Notes: a model not told the origin generated them from the sequence alone. DNA of 64,000 nucleotides from Shinella zoogloeoides (GCF_033705735.1 NZ_CP131133.1:76014-140013); one strand, 5' to 3'; shown: positions 43,801 through 52,469, counted from the first letter of the stretch. Numbers and translations: made by a program.

Positions 43801-45501
43801 GAGAAGCGGGAACAGGTGGCGAAGCTGTGGGAGCGCGCCAGCGTGGCGCTCGGTTTCGCGATCGAACGGGAGAAGAGTGTCTCCTATAATGAGGAGCGTT
43901 CGGAAACCGTCGCGCCACGAATTCCCGAGGATCGACCATACCTCATCCCGCCGACGACGCGATTTGCCCGTAGCATCGAGGAGGAAGCCCGCCGGGCGCA
44001 ACTCGCTTCGGAACGATGGAAGGAGCGGGAGGCTATTCTTCGCCCGGTCCTGGAGAAAATCTATCGTGATCCTGAGAGCGCGTTGGCCAGGCTGAACGTG
44101 CTGGCGTCGGATGCCGGCATGGAGCCGCGCCGCCTCGCTGAAGATCTCGTGATGCGCCCGCAGCGGCTTGGCCGTCTGCAGGGATCGGAACATCTGGTCG
44201 ATGGCCGCGCCGCGCGGGACAATCGGAACGCAGCGATGGCGGCCCTGTCGGATCTGCTGCCGCTCGCTCGGTCGCATGCGACGGAATTCCGCAGACAGGC
44301 GGAACGGTTCGGCATTCGCGAGGAACAGAGGCGAGGGCATATGTCCCTGTCCATTCCCGCGCTCTCGAAACCGGCCATGGCGCGTCTCGTCGAAATCGAG
44401 GCGGTCCGCGCGCGCGGCGGACCCGACGCCTACAAGACCGCCTTCGCCTATGCCGTCGAGGACCGTTTGCTGGTCCAGGAGGTTAAGGCGGTCAATGAGG
44501 CGCTGACAGCGCGCTTCGGATGGTCCGCCTTCACGGAGAAGGCCGATGCCGTGGCCGAGCGCAACATGGTCGAGCGCATGCCGGACGATCTTGCTTCCGA
44601 CCGACGCGAGAAACTGGCGCGGCTCTTCATGGTCGTGCGTCGCTTTGCCGAGGAACAGCATCTTGCCGAAAGGAAGGACCGTTCGAAGGTGGTTGCCGGC
44701 GCCAGCGTCGAGCCGGGGAAGGAGACGAGTGCCGGGTTGCCCATGCTCGCCGCCGTGACGGAGTTCAAGACCTCGGTCGAGGACGAGGCGCGGGTGAGGG
44801 CGCCCGAGGTCGCCCACTACGGCCACAATCGCGCAGCCCTTGTCGATACGGCCGGGCGCATCTGGCGCGATCCCGCCGGCGCAGTCGACAAGATCGAGAG
44901 CCTGATCGTCAAGGGCATTTCGGGCGAGCGGATCGCAGCGGCCGTCGCCAACGATCCCGCGGCCTATGGCGCGCTGCGCGGTTCCGATCGCATCATGGAC
45001 AGATTGCTGGCTGTCGGCCGGGAGCGGAAAGACGCGCTTCAGGCCGTGCCGGAAGCGGAGAGCCGTGTCCGGTCACTCGGCGCATCCTATGCCACCGCAT
45101 TCGCCAACGCGACCCAGGCAATCACCGAGGAACGCCAACGGATGGGCGTCGCCATTCCCGGCCTGTCGCCGGCGGCAGACGAGGCGTTGCGCGCGTTGGC
45201 AGCGGCCATGAAAAAGAAGGACGCCAAGCTCAATGTCGCAGCCGGGTCGCTCGATCCCCGTATCTGGGAGGAATTTGCCGGCGTCAGCCGATCGCTCGAT
45301 CTGCGGTTCGGCCGCGACGCGATACTGCGCGGTGAGAAGGACGTGGTCAACCGGGTGTCGCCGGGACAGCGCCGGCCATTCGAGGCGATGCAGGAACGCC
45401 TGAAGATATTGCAGGAGACCGTCCGCATGGGCAGCAGTCAGAGAATCGTAGCGGAACGCCAGCGCCGGGCGATCGACCGCGGCCGGGGCGTCATCCGGTG
45501 A
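40882..45501 (+). CDS. traA: TraA relaxase/helicase with two C-terminal BID-like repeats
   Basis: 1539 residues from GTG 40882 (GGGAGATCGGAGACAGTC before it). The N-terminal MobA/MobL relaxase has HDKDGNPHIHLMTALRP (histidine triad near 136-145) and YGYRHRARM; a RecD-like helicase follows with Walker A GLGGAGKSTLLAA near 415, VFVIDEAGMVSS near 484 and IHKSQGATVDR near 734. The last 500 residues contain two similar segments (about 1021-1190 and 1290-1450, each with IWRDP/IYRDP...GSD/GSEH...HATEF/YATAF), which are the BID-like signals for type IV secretion found in Rhizobiales TraA proteins. This enzyme nicks oriT, stays on the strand and is exported with it. Confidence 0.95.
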   Translation: MAIMFVRAQVISRGAGRSIVSAAAYRHRARMMDEQVGTSFSYRGGATELKHEELALPDQVPAWLRNAIEGKSVAGASEALWNAVEAFEARSDAQLARELIIALPEELTRAENIALVQEFVRDNLTSKGMIADWVYHDKDGNPHIHLMTALRPLTEEGFGPKKVPVLGEDGEPLRVVTPDRPKGKIVYKLWAGDKETMKAWKIGWAETANRHLALAGHDIRLDGRSYAEQGLDGIAQKHLGPEKAALARKGVEMYFAPADLARRQDMADRLLAEPELLLKQLGNERSTFDEKDIAKALHRYVDDPEDFANIRARLMASDDLVLLKSQQVERQTGKVAEPAVFTTREILRIEYDMAQSAEVLSKRTGFGIAESKVEAAVRQVETADPEKPFKLDREQVEAVRHVTGDSAIAAVVGLGGAGKSTLLAAARVAWEGEHHRVFGAALAGKAAEGLEDSSGIKSRTLASWEIAWENGRDLLERDNVFVIDEAGMVSSQQMARVLKTVEDAGAKAVLVGDAMQLQPIQAGAAFRAISERIGSAELAGVRRQREGWARDASRLFARGKVEEGLDAYAQRSRIVETEHRTEVVERIVADWSAARDEAIARSQTEGHGGRLRGDEMLVLAHTNDDVKRLNSELRGVMNVAGALTGAREFQTERGVREFAAGDRIIFLENARFLEPRARRLGPQYVKNGMLGTVVATGDLRGGPLLSVRLDSGRDVVISEDSYRNIDHGYAATIHKSQGATVDRTFVLATGMMDQHLTYVSMTRHRDQAMLYAAREDFEPKPEWGRKPRADHAAGVTGELVETGEAKFRPDDDDVEESPYADVRTEDGSIHRVWGVSLPKALAKGGVSEGDTVTLRKDGVETVKVDVTITDLETGEKRTEKREVHRNVWTAELKETAFDRQERIERESHRPELFRQMVERLGRSGAKTTTLDFESEAGYQAHARDFARRRGIDLAAEVAAGMEEGAGRRLAWLAEKREQVAKLWERASVALGFAIEREKSVSYNEERSETVAPRIPEDRPYLIPPTTRFARSIEEEARRAQLASERWKEREAILRPVLEKIYRDPESALARLNVLASDAGMEPRRLAEDLVMRPQRLGRLQGSEHLVDGRAARDNRNAAMAALSDLLPLARSHATEFRRQAERFGIREEQRRGHMSLSIPALSKPAMARLVEIEAVRARGGPDAYKTAFAYAVEDRLLVQEVKAVNEALTARFGWSAFTEKADAVAERNMVERMPDDLASDRREKLARLFMVVRRFAEEQHLAERKDRSKVVAGASVEPGKETSAGLPMLAAVTEFKTSVEDEARVRAPEVAHYGHNRAALVDTAGRIWRDPAGAVDKIESLIVKGISGERIAAAVANDPAAYGALRGSDRIMDRLLAVGRERKDALQAVPEAESRVRSLGASYATAFANATQAITEERQRMGVAIPGLSPAADEALRALAAAMKKKDAKLNVAAGSLDPRIWEEFAGVSRSLDLRFGRDAILRGEKDVVNRVSPGQRRPFEAMQERLKILQETVRMGSSQRIVAERQRRAIDRGRGVIR

Positions 45502-45532
45502 GAGTTTCGACAATAGAGACAAGGAGAAGACC

Positions 45533-45802
45533 ATGACGGAACAGGAAGCCCCCTACGACGCGATCGTCCGTGCCGAGATCGCCATCGAGATCCTCAACCA
45601 GGCGCGGGCCATCGTTACGGCGCGCGTCTATGAGCTCGAAGCCACCGATCCCGATGCCGCCGAAGCGCTTCGGTCTCGGCGCCGTGACCTGATCGCCCTG
45701 CAGCAGAGCATTACCGTCGCCGATCGCGAGTCTGTCGAGAGCGTCATTGCGCTCTGGGGGCCACGTGTGAAGGACGACGCCCGGTTCTGGGCGGAGCTCT
45801 GA
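45533..45802 (+). CDS. Small helical protein, likely antitoxin of the zeta-BID toxin
   Basis: 89 residues: RAEIAIEILNQARAIVTARVYELEATDPDAAEALRSRRRDLIALQQSITVADRESVESVIALWGPRVKDD. All-helical, acidic C-terminus. Lies 31 bp after traA and only 2 bp before the zeta gene, the usual place for an epsilon-type antitoxin, although epsilon proteins have no strong common sequence. AAGGAGAAG precedes the ATG. Confidence 0.6.
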   Translation: MTEQEAPYDAIVRAEIAIEILNQARAIVTARVYELEATDPDAAEALRSRRRDLIALQQSITVADRESVESVIALWGPRVKDDARFWAEL

Positions 45803-45804
45803 TC

Positions 45805-48276
45805 ATGGCGGACGATCAGGCATCCGGCCCGCTCTCGCCGGAGAGGAACGAGAGCATTTTCCGCAAGGACATCCTTCCCGACTATCTGCCGGAGACGATG
45901 AAGCCGGCGGGGCGGCCGCGGATGATCTTGCTCGGCGGCCAGCCGGGGGCCGGCAAGACGGCCGTTCTGGTCGTAAGCCATGCGGAGCTCGATCAAGCGG
46001 GGCCGACGATCCGCATCGTCGGTGACGATCTCCGATCCTATCATCCGCAATTCCTTGCATTCCAGAAGCAGGATGCGGAAACCGCGTCGCAGTTTACCCA
46101 AGCCGATGCCGGGCGCTGGACGGAAAAGCTGCTGGCGGCCGCCGTGGAGCGGAAGGTCAATATCGTGTTCGAGACGACGATGCGCACGCCGGAGAATGTC
46201 GCCCGCGTCATCGGCATGGCGCGCGCCGGTGGCTACGACATCGAGGCGCGAGCGGTCGCCGTCAATCCACGGCTAAGCTGGCAGGGCAACCACCATCGCT
46301 TTGAGGAGATGCTGCATGCTGGTGACGCGGCGCGCATTCCGCCGCAGCACGTTCACGATGCCGCTGTCACCGGATTGCGCATCAGCCTCGAGAAGGTAGA
46401 GACGGAAAACCTCGTCGACCGTGTCCAGCTTCGAACGCGGGGCGGAACGATCCTCTATGACAATGAACGAGGCTCGGCCGGTTGGTCGCTTCCTCCCGAG
46501 GCGCGGACCGCCCTTGAACGGGAGCAAACGCGGCCGATGACGCGCGGCGAGCTGCAGCGGTTCTCCGATGATTGGAGCCACGTTCTCGCCCGCATGGAGG
46601 AGCGGCGGGCGCCTGAGGACCGGATTGCAGCCGTCAGGACGAGGGCCCTTGAGGACGTGAACCATTTGCTTGCGCAGCGGCGAGAGGCAGATGGCGACGA
46701 TGGATCTCGACGTGGGCGATCGATCTTCCAGACACGCGCTGATGGGCTTGGCATGTTCGTCGAACTCTACGACAATGCGCTGCGCGATGCCGAGCGCCGC
46801 CCGATCGGCAACATCGATGCCCATGCTGTCGGGCGGCTCGCGCAAAGCTTCACGGCATTGAAACTCGTCGAGGCCGCCCGCGACCTTGGCCTCTTGCCCG
46901 CCGACGGCACGATCGTCGCGACACGCGCCATGGTCCAGGACAAGCGCGGCGCCCGAGAGTTTCCCGCCGCCCACCGCCTGCCGGCCGACCTCGCGGTCGA
47001 AACGCCGAATGGGGAGCGCCGGCGGCTGGCGGAGCACTTCGATGTCCAGCTCAACCAGGTCGCCATCGACCGCGAGGTGTTCGGTCGGACGGATCGACTG
47101 TCCCGTATGGCGAATATCGTCGATTCTTGGCTGGAGACTGCCGGCCTGCGCAAAACGCTGGCTCGGGCGGCAAATGACGTCGCATCCGGACGCATGTCCG
47201 CGAGCGCTGCCATGTCGGATATCGTGGAGCCCGGCTACGCGGCGGCCGTCGCCCGCACCCGCCAGCGCCTGGAACGGAACATGGCGCTTGCCGAGCGCAC
47301 CGCAATCGCCACCTCGATCGTCGACCAGCGCGGCGAACCGTTTCGCGCGATGCTGGATGACTTGCGCCTGCGAACCGGCGATCTCGATAACCGGGCGCGG
47401 GCAAAGGCCATGATGGACGAAATCCTGGCGGAGACCGCGCGGCACGAGCGGCTTGACGCCGAGCGGCGGCGCGCGGCCGAGGAATTTGCGCGCGGCATTG
47501 CCGATAACGAGCGCAGTCTGGGTGCAAGGTGGGATGTAGATCAAAGCACCAGACGCTCCAACGTCCTCGTGCCGGGGCGGGATCTCCCCGACCTGACCGA
47601 GAATGAAATTGCCGACAGGCTGCACGGTTCCGCACGTCTCGCCGACAAGCGCGCCGAGATCGAAAACCTGTCACGTCTCGTCTTCGGCAATAGCCAGGCG
47701 GTGGCATCGTCGGTGGCGAGCATCCGCGATGCTCGCACCGGAACAGCGGCCGGCGACGATGTCCGCGAGGGGCGTCTGGGGGAAATGGCCGGGGAGAGGA
47801 AAGGCTGGTTGCGCGGCCCAAGTCCCGAGCGGCAGGCAGCCGAAGCCCATGCGCCGCAGCTTGCGGCGGCACTCGCGGATTACGGACATGCGGTGGATTT
47901 CGAGCGGCACCAGATTATGACCCAGCATCGTGAAGCGCAGGCGCGGCAGCGGGTCGAAATTCCGGCGCCGTCGCCAAAGCTCACGGAAGTCTTGAGGAGC
48001 GATGGTCACGATCAGGTCCGTCGCCTGAACAGCGAGCCGTCCCTTCGTCGCGAGCTGGAGACGCTGACGCTTGCGATCAGCAGACGTCTATCGCCGGCTG
48101 ACAAGGCAGATCTGAAAGAGGGCAATGTCGCTCGGCTCGCCTCTTCGCTCGGCGCGACGCGCGACCAGGCCGCAACGCTGAGGCAGGTCCATGACCAGAC
48201 GCGGGCCGTGCAGGACAGAAACCTACGCCAGAACCGCGATCTCTCTCGTGGAAACCAGATCGGATTCCGCCGTTGA
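45805..48276 (+). CDS. Zeta-toxin family kinase fused to a BID-like transfer domain
   Basis: 823 residues. The zeta-toxin P-loop LLGGQPGAGKTAVL lies at 41-54, followed by GDDLRSYHPQFLAF near 73-86 and NIVFETTMRTPENV near 120 and GNHHRFEEMLHAG; zeta toxins phosphorylate UDP-GlcNAc-type cell-wall precursors. Typical zeta toxins are about 290 residues; this one has a 500-residue extension. Residues about 620-735 line up with the BID-like repeats of TraA (FGNSQAVASSVASI... HAPQLAAALADYGHAVDFERHQ... RVEIPAPSPKLTEVL), so the protein may be exported by the conjugation machine into the recipient. Start ATG with 2-bp gap to the small upstream gene. Confidence 0.85.
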   Translation: MADDQASGPLSPERNESIFRKDILPDYLPETMKPAGRPRMILLGGQPGAGKTAVLVVSHAELDQAGPTIRIVGDDLRSYHPQFLAFQKQDAETASQFTQADAGRWTEKLLAAAVERKVNIVFETTMRTPENVARVIGMARAGGYDIEARAVAVNPRLSWQGNHHRFEEMLHAGDAARIPPQHVHDAAVTGLRISLEKVETENLVDRVQLRTRGGTILYDNERGSAGWSLPPEARTALEREQTRPMTRGELQRFSDDWSHVLARMEERRAPEDRIAAVRTRALEDVNHLLAQRREADGDDGSRRGRSIFQTRADGLGMFVELYDNALRDAERRPIGNIDAHAVGRLAQSFTALKLVEAARDLGLLPADGTIVATRAMVQDKRGAREFPAAHRLPADLAVETPNGERRRLAEHFDVQLNQVAIDREVFGRTDRLSRMANIVDSWLETAGLRKTLARAANDVASGRMSASAAMSDIVEPGYAAAVARTRQRLERNMALAERTAIATSIVDQRGEPFRAMLDDLRLRTGDLDNRARAKAMMDEILAETARHERLDAERRRAAEEFARGIADNERSLGARWDVDQSTRRSNVLVPGRDLPDLTENEIADRLHGSARLADKRAEIENLSRLVFGNSQAVASSVASIRDARTGTAAGDDVREGRLGEMAGERKGWLRGPSPERQAAEAHAPQLAAALADYGHAVDFERHQIMTQHREAQARQRVEIPAPSPKLTEVLRSDGHDQVRRLNSEPSLRRELETLTLAISRRLSPADKADLKEGNVARLASSLGATRDQAATLRQVHDQTRAVQDRNLRQNRDLSRGNQIGFRR

Positions 48277-48329
48277 GAATAAGATCGGCAGGCTCAAGGC
48301 CTGCCGATCTTGCTCCGGTCTCGATTGTC

Positions 48330-48659
48330 TTATGGGACGGTGCCATCGGTTTTGAAAGGCTCGCGACCGGCTGGTTGCCATTCGACCGACTTGGCCTGGA
48401 CAGTCGCCACTGTGGAAAGCTGACCCTGCAGCAGCGTTCGAACGCCGCAGAAGACGACCAGGTTCTGGCCTTCGACCCGGATCTGGAGGCCGGTATCGGC
48501 CGGCCGAAGGATTGCGCGGGCGTCCTCGAAGGTGAGGAGCTTGTCGGCGCCGACGGCATCCATCGACAGGCAATAGCCGTAGCATTTCGTGCAAAGCTGT
48601 TCGGCGACGCATCGTGCATGCGCAACCGGCACGAATGCTTCGGCGATATGTTTGTACAT
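48330..48659 (-). CDS. Conserved hypothetical protein downstream of the LuxI gene
   Basis: 109 residues, MYKHIAEAFVPVAHARCVAEQLCTKCYGYCLSMDAVGADKLLTFEDARAILRP. The cysteine pattern C-x5-C-x2-C-x3-C could bind a metal or an Fe-S cluster. I recognise this as a small rhizobial protein with no known role that often follows a luxI gene. GGAG lies 8 bp before the ATG; an alternative longer start at 48743 would overlap luxI. It may be co-transcribed with luxI. Confidence 0.6.
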   Translation of the reverse strand: MYKHIAEAFVPVAHARCVAEQLCTKCYGYCLSMDAVGADKLLTFEDARAILRPADTGLQIRVEGQNLVVFCGVRTLLQGQLSTVATVQAKSVEWQPAGREPFKTDGTVP

Positions 48660-48727
48660 GTCAGCAACTCCAGGATTGCGAAACATTCCAGCCGAGCGGA
48701 GCGTGTCCTCGGCCGGAGGAGTGCGAA

Positions 48728-49384
48728 TTATGCGGATATCCATGTCTGCTCGGGGATCGCCCGCACCGGAAAGGCCGGTCGGCGGTAAAGCCGGTCGCTG
48801 ACCTTGAGCTTCTCCCGCATGGCAACGAGCACACGGTCTGAAACCTCGAATGCGCCGCAGCAGACCGGGAAGCGACCGTACCCATCGGATCGGCCGAGCT
48901 CATCGAGTTCTGCGCCGGCCTTTTGATAGACGCGCTTCATATGCGGTTCGTAGTTCGAGATCATCGTGTGGATGCCGCTGTCGAGTGCGACCTCGCAGAG
49001 CGCAAGGAGCAAAAGGCAAAACGCGCGATCGGGCCGAATTTCCGGTGCAATCGCGTCCTCGTCGATGCACATCCTCGTGCCTTCCCAGATGCCCGGTGCG
49101 ACCAGATCGCAGGCGTCAGGAAACGTATCCCTGAACACGTCATAAAGCAGGGTCGGGCCTGTCGTCGGCATGAGACGGACAACGCCGAAGAGCCGTTCCT
49201 TTTCTTCGTCGCACCACAGCAGATAGGCCGGATTTAGGCTGTCGTAATGGTCCCGTTCGCGCGGGCCGGACACGGCAACCTCCCAGCCGAGCTTATCAGC
49301 AAAGACCTTCTTTCTCAGCCTGAACGACTGGTCGAGCAGGTCGCGATGCTTATGGTACTCGTGGCCCTGGACAAGGATATACAT
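48728..49384 (-). CDS. traI: TraI/LuxI-type acyl-homoserine lactone synthase
   Basis: 218 residues. LuxI landmarks are in order: FRLRKKVFADKLGWEV (conserved R, F and W), DHYDSLNPAYLLW (D), GVVRLMPTTGPTLLYDVF (R), and IWEGTRMCIDEDA with the E-x-R. It would make an N-acyl-homoserine lactone signal. ATG 49384 with GGAGG 5 bp upstream is preferred over ATG 49396. Being adjacent to a LuxR gene and tra genes suggests density-dependent conjugation, as in Ti plasmids. Confidence 0.9.
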   Translation of the reverse strand: MYILVQGHEYHKHRDLLDQSFRLRKKVFADKLGWEVAVSGPRERDHYDSLNPAYLLWCDEEKERLFGVVRLMPTTGPTLLYDVFRDTFPDACDLVAPGIWEGTRMCIDEDAIAPEIRPDRAFCLLLLALCEVALDSGIHTMISNYEPHMKRVYQKAGAELDELGRSDGYGRFPVCCGAFEVSDRVLVAMREKLKVSDRLYRRPAFPVRAIPEQTWISA

Positions 49385-49452
49385 GTTCGCCTCCATAGGT
49401 TGATAGAGGCGATCATGCAGATAGCAGGGCGTGCGATATATTCCCCAAGTGG

Positions 49453-49472
49453 ATACCCCTAGCTGGGGGTAT
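49453..49472. promoter_or_regulatory. lux-box-like dyad between luxR and luxI
   Basis: ATACCCCTAG-CTGGGGGTAT, a 20-bp dyad with one mismatched pair, overlapping the luxR stop codon and about 70 bp before the luxI start. Length and position suit a LuxR-AHL binding site. It is not the 18-bp tra box of pTiC58. Confidence 0.6.
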
Positions 49473-50196
49473 TGCCAAACGGCTGAATCAGGCGCAGCTG
49501 CATAGCGCGGGCGATCGTATAGGTAATAGAACCACCGCCGAGCTTGTTGCGAGCGGATTTGATGTAGGCTCGGGTCGTATGCTCGGACAGCTTCAGAATG
49601 ACGGCAATGTCGATGCTATCCTTGCCCAGGGCACTCCAATGCAGGCATTCCAGCTCGCGATCTGAAAGGTGCGGGACCGGATCGTGCGCGCCGTAAAGCT
49701 CGAAGATCGCTTTGTGATGGATAAGAAAAGCGAGCTCCAGCCACTCTTCCTGATACTGGGCGATGGTTGCGCTCCAGTCATCACCTGCTTTCCGCGAATT
49801 CAGCGAGAGCAGCGCCCGTCGCGATTTGTCCATGATCGGGATCGAATAGCCATTGGCGCCGATGCCATGGTCTTGTGCATCCATCAGGAACTCGTGGGCG
49901 GCCTGCGGGATCTCGACTTCACGCCAGTCGAAGGGCAATTGCCGTATGAGACCTTCGCGCAGAACAGGGTCGATCCTGACATAGTCGCGCAGGAGATATC
50001 GGGAAACCCAAGCTGCATTGTAAGTCGTCCGGACATAGGGGGTGTCGACGATGTCCACTATCGTGAGCGCGAGGTGATATGTTGCGAAATCCACCCCATA
50101 TGCCCGCTGGAAAATCTGAAGCGACTCTTGGACATCTTTTGCGTCCTGGACCTCAAGCGCAATCCTCTCAAATCGAGAGGGCCTTTCTGCATTCAT
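49459..50196 (-). CDS. LuxR-family AHL-responsive regulator
   Basis: 245 residues. The N-terminal autoinducer domain has conserved residues WVSRYLLRDYVRIDPVLREG and FDWREVEIP, and the C-terminal LuxR helix-turn-helix is LSDRELECLHWSALGKDSIDIAVILKLSEHTTRAYIKSARNKLG. Note that the helix-turn-helix has E.LHW.ALGKDS.DIA as in TraR/CinR-type proteins. ATG 50196 with GGAG 9 bp before it is preferred over a TTG at 50211. It is probably the receptor for the signal made by the downstream luxI and may control tra genes. Confidence 0.88.
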   Translation of the reverse strand: MNAERPSRFERIALEVQDAKDVQESLQIFQRAYGVDFATYHLALTIVDIVDTPYVRTTYNAAWVSRYLLRDYVRIDPVLREGLIRQLPFDWREVEIPQAAHEFLMDAQDHGIGANGYSIPIMDKSRRALLSLNSRKAGDDWSATIAQYQEEWLELAFLIHHKAIFELYGAHDPVPHLSDRELECLHWSALGKDSIDIAVILKLSEHTTRAYIKSARNKLGGGSITYTIARAMQLRLIQPFGNTPS

Positions 50197-50254
50197 CTGT
50201 GGGTGCTCCAAGGGTAAGGGCGATAAGGCCCGGTGTCAGTCGCATTCCCCCATT

Positions 50255-50279
50255 ATATGTTTGTTATGATATAACATAT
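50255..50279 (-). promoter_or_regulatory. AT-rich palindrome upstream of luxR
   Basis: ATATGTT / AACATAT with an 11-bp spacer (50255-50261, 50273-50279), 60-80 bp before the luxR start. Possible promoter/operator. Confidence 0.4.
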
Positions 50280-50355
50280 CGCATAATCGAATTTATGGAA
50301 CTCATGCAATCCGCTAAGCCCAGATTAAGGATTGCCAAGGAACAGCCCACTGAAC

Positions 50356-50560
50356 TTAGGCTTGACGAAACCCGCACCACTCCCCAGCGAGCAGTGCAAG
50401 GGTCTTTGTGACCCTCAGGAAGGACGAAATGCTCACCCGTTCCTCGATGCCATGAATGCTTTCTGCAAGTGGCCCATAGACCAATGAAGGAATGCCGCCG
50501 TGCACTGCGAAAACGGCAGCGTCCAAACAAGCGGGCATTACATAGGCAGACAACTCACGC
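50356..50560 (-). pseudogene. C-terminal relic of an M20-type peptidase/deacylase
   Basis: The minus strand reads PACLDAAVFAVHGGIPSLVYGPLAESIHG then LALLAGEWCG, the typical end of M20 (ArgE/DapE-type) metallopeptidases (GIPTLVYGPG..HG.DE.v...). The upstream frame has no start and no catalytic part. It is a remnant. Confidence 0.55.
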
Positions 50561-50571
50561 CCGCTGTGGAC

Positions 50572-50652
50572 ATGGGTACGGTAGCCAGGACGACGCCGCG
50601 ACCATCGTTGAACCAGCGCTCCGCTATAATCAATGGATCGGCTGGAAGCTTC
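50572..50652 (-). pseudogene. N-terminal relic of an XdhC-type protein
   Basis: The minus strand reads ADPLIIAERWFNDGRGVVLATVP, which matches the N-terminus of XdhC (insertion of molybdenum cofactor into dehydrogenases). About 25 codons remain; it runs out of frame into the M20 relic. The stretch to 50808 contains no supported feature except a TTCGAA-TCA-TTCGAA repeat near 50745. Confidence 0.4.
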
Positions 50653-50808
50653 GATATCATGTTTGAAACCTTTTTAGCTGTTGATTTGGCTGGGCGTTCC
50701 CTGATGCCGAGAATGCTTTATTAAAGCCATTCATTTCATTTTTTCGAATCATTCGAAGACCACGAAGGCAGCAGCGCTCCGGTTGGCTGTTACACTCGCC
50801 CCGGGGTA

Positions 50809-52464
50809 TCACATATTCGGATAGACCGGCCCCTCGCCGCCCTGCGGCGGCACCCAGTTGATGTTCTGGTTCGGGTCCTTGATGTCGCAGGTCTTGCAGT
50901 GCACGCAGTTCTGCGCGTTGATCACGAAGACGTCCTTGCCGTCCTTCTCCACCCATTCGTAAACGCCGGCCGGACAGTAGCGGGTCGAGGGACCGGCATA
51001 GACGTCGAGTTCCGAGGTCTTCTGCAGGTCCGGGTCCTTCACCTGAAGGTGGACCGGCTGGTCTTCCTCGTGGTTGGTGTTCGACAGGAACACCGAAGAG
51101 AGGCGGTCGAAGGTGAGGACGCCGTCCGGCTTCGGATAGTCGATCCTGCGGTGCATTGCCGCCGGCTCCAGCGACTGCGCATCGGTCTTGCCGTGCTTCA
51201 GCGTGCCGAAGAAAGAGAAGCCGAACAGCGTGTTCGTCCACATGTCGAGGCCGCCGAGCGCCACGCCCACGGCAGTGCCGAATTTCGACCAGAGCGGCTT
51301 GACGTTGCGCACCTTCTTCAGGTCCGAGCCGATGGCGCTATCGCGCCAGCCCTGTTCGATCTCGATCGGCTCGTCATTGGCGCGGCCGGCCGCAATGGCA
51401 TCCGCCAGCTTCTCGGCGGCCAACATGCCCGACAGGACCGCATTGTGACTGCCCTTGATGCGCGGCACGTTGACGAAATCGGCCGAGCAGCCGATCAGCG
51501 CACCGCCCGGGAAGGATAGTTTCGGCACCGACTGGTAACCGCCTTCCGTGATGGCGCGCGCGCCATAGGAAAGCCGCTTGCCGCCCTCGAAGGTGCCCTT
51601 GATCGCCGGATGCGTCTTGAAGCGCTGGAATTCCTCGAAGGGGAAGAGATAGGGGTTCTTGTAGTTGAGATGCACCACGAAGCCGACGGCGACGAGGTTG
51701 TCTTCCAGATGATAGAGGAAGGAACCGCCGCCGGTCTTCATGCCGAGCGGCCAGCCGAAGGAGTGCTGCACGAGTCCGGGCTTGTGGTGTTCCGGCTTGA
51801 CCTGCCAGAGTTCCTTGAGGCCGATGCCGAACTTCTGGGGCTCGCGGCCCTTCGAAAGATCGAACTTCGCGATCAGCTGCTTGGCGAGCGAGCCGCGCAC
51901 GCCCTCCGAAATCAGCGTGTACTTGCCGAGCAGCGCCATGCCGCGGGTATAGTTCGGGCCGGGCTCGCCATTGCGCTCGATGCCCATGTCGCCGGTGGCG
52001 ACGCCGATCACCGCGCCTTCGTCGTTATAGAGCACTTCGGTCGCGGCGAAGCCCGGATAGATCTCGACGCCAAGCTCTTCCGCCTTGGTCGCCAGCCAGC
52101 GACAGACATTGCCGAGCGAGACGATGTAATTGCCGTGATTGTTCATCAGCGGCGGCATGGCGAAGTTCGGCAGGCGGATGGAGCCGGCAGGGCCTAGCAG
52201 CAGGAACTGGTCGTCCTTCACTTCGGTCTTGAACGGATGGTCGGCGTCTTCACGCCAACCCGGCAGCAGGCGGTCGATGCCGATCGGATCGACGACCGCG
52301 CCTGACAGGATATGCGCGCCGACTTCCGAGCCCTTTTCCAGGACGACGACGGTCAGATCCGGATTGACCTGCTTCAACCGGATCGCCGCCGAAAGGCCGG
52401 CAGGTCCCGCACCGACGATCACAACGTCGAATTCCATCGACTCGCGTTCGGGGAGTGCCGCCAT
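50809..52464 (-). CDS. Electron-transfer-flavoprotein:ubiquinone oxidoreductase
   Basis: 551 residues. The N-terminal FAD-binding motif [18 protein letters not shown] (about 14-31) and the C-terminal 4Fe-4S region with YCPAGVYEW and [18 protein letters not shown] mark ETF-QO, which passes electrons from ETF to ubiquinone in the inner membrane. Length matches the family (about 550). It starts 5 bp after the etfA stop in the etfBA-etfQO operon, so all three would be co-expressed from the etfB promoter. Confidence 0.96.
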   Translation of the reverse strand: MAALPERESMEFDVVIVGAGPAGLSAAIRLKQVNPDLTVVVLEKGSEVGAHILSGAVVDPIGIDRLLPGWREDADHPFKTEVKDDQFLLLGPAGSIRLPNFAMPPLMNNHGNYIVSLGNVCRWLATKAEELGVEIYPGFAATEVLYNDEGAVIGVATGDMGIERNGEPGPNYTRGMALLGKYTLISEGVRGSLAKQLIAKFDLSKGREPQKFGIGLKELWQVKPEHHKPGLVQHSFGWPLGMKTGGGSFLYHLEDNLVAVGFVVHLNYKNPYLFPFEEFQRFKTHPAIKGTFEGGKRLSYGARAITEGGYQSVPKLSFPGGALIGCSADFVNVPRIKGSHNAVLSGMLAAEKLADAIAAGRANDEPIEIEQGWRDSAIGSDLKKVRNVKPLWSKFGTAVGVALGGLDMWTNTLFGFSFFGTLKHGKTDAQSLEPAAMHRRIDYPKPDGVLTFDRLSSVFLSNTNHEEDQPVHLQVKDPDLQKTSELDVYAGPSTRYCPAGVYEWVEKDGKDVFVINAQNCVHCKTCDIKDPNQNINWVPPQGGEGPVYPNM

Positions 52465-52469
52465 GTCGC

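Noticed and set aside
42685..44826. 713-codon minus-strand frame opposite traA
   Set aside because: Antisense artefact of GC-rich codon bias; traA motifs fully explain the region.
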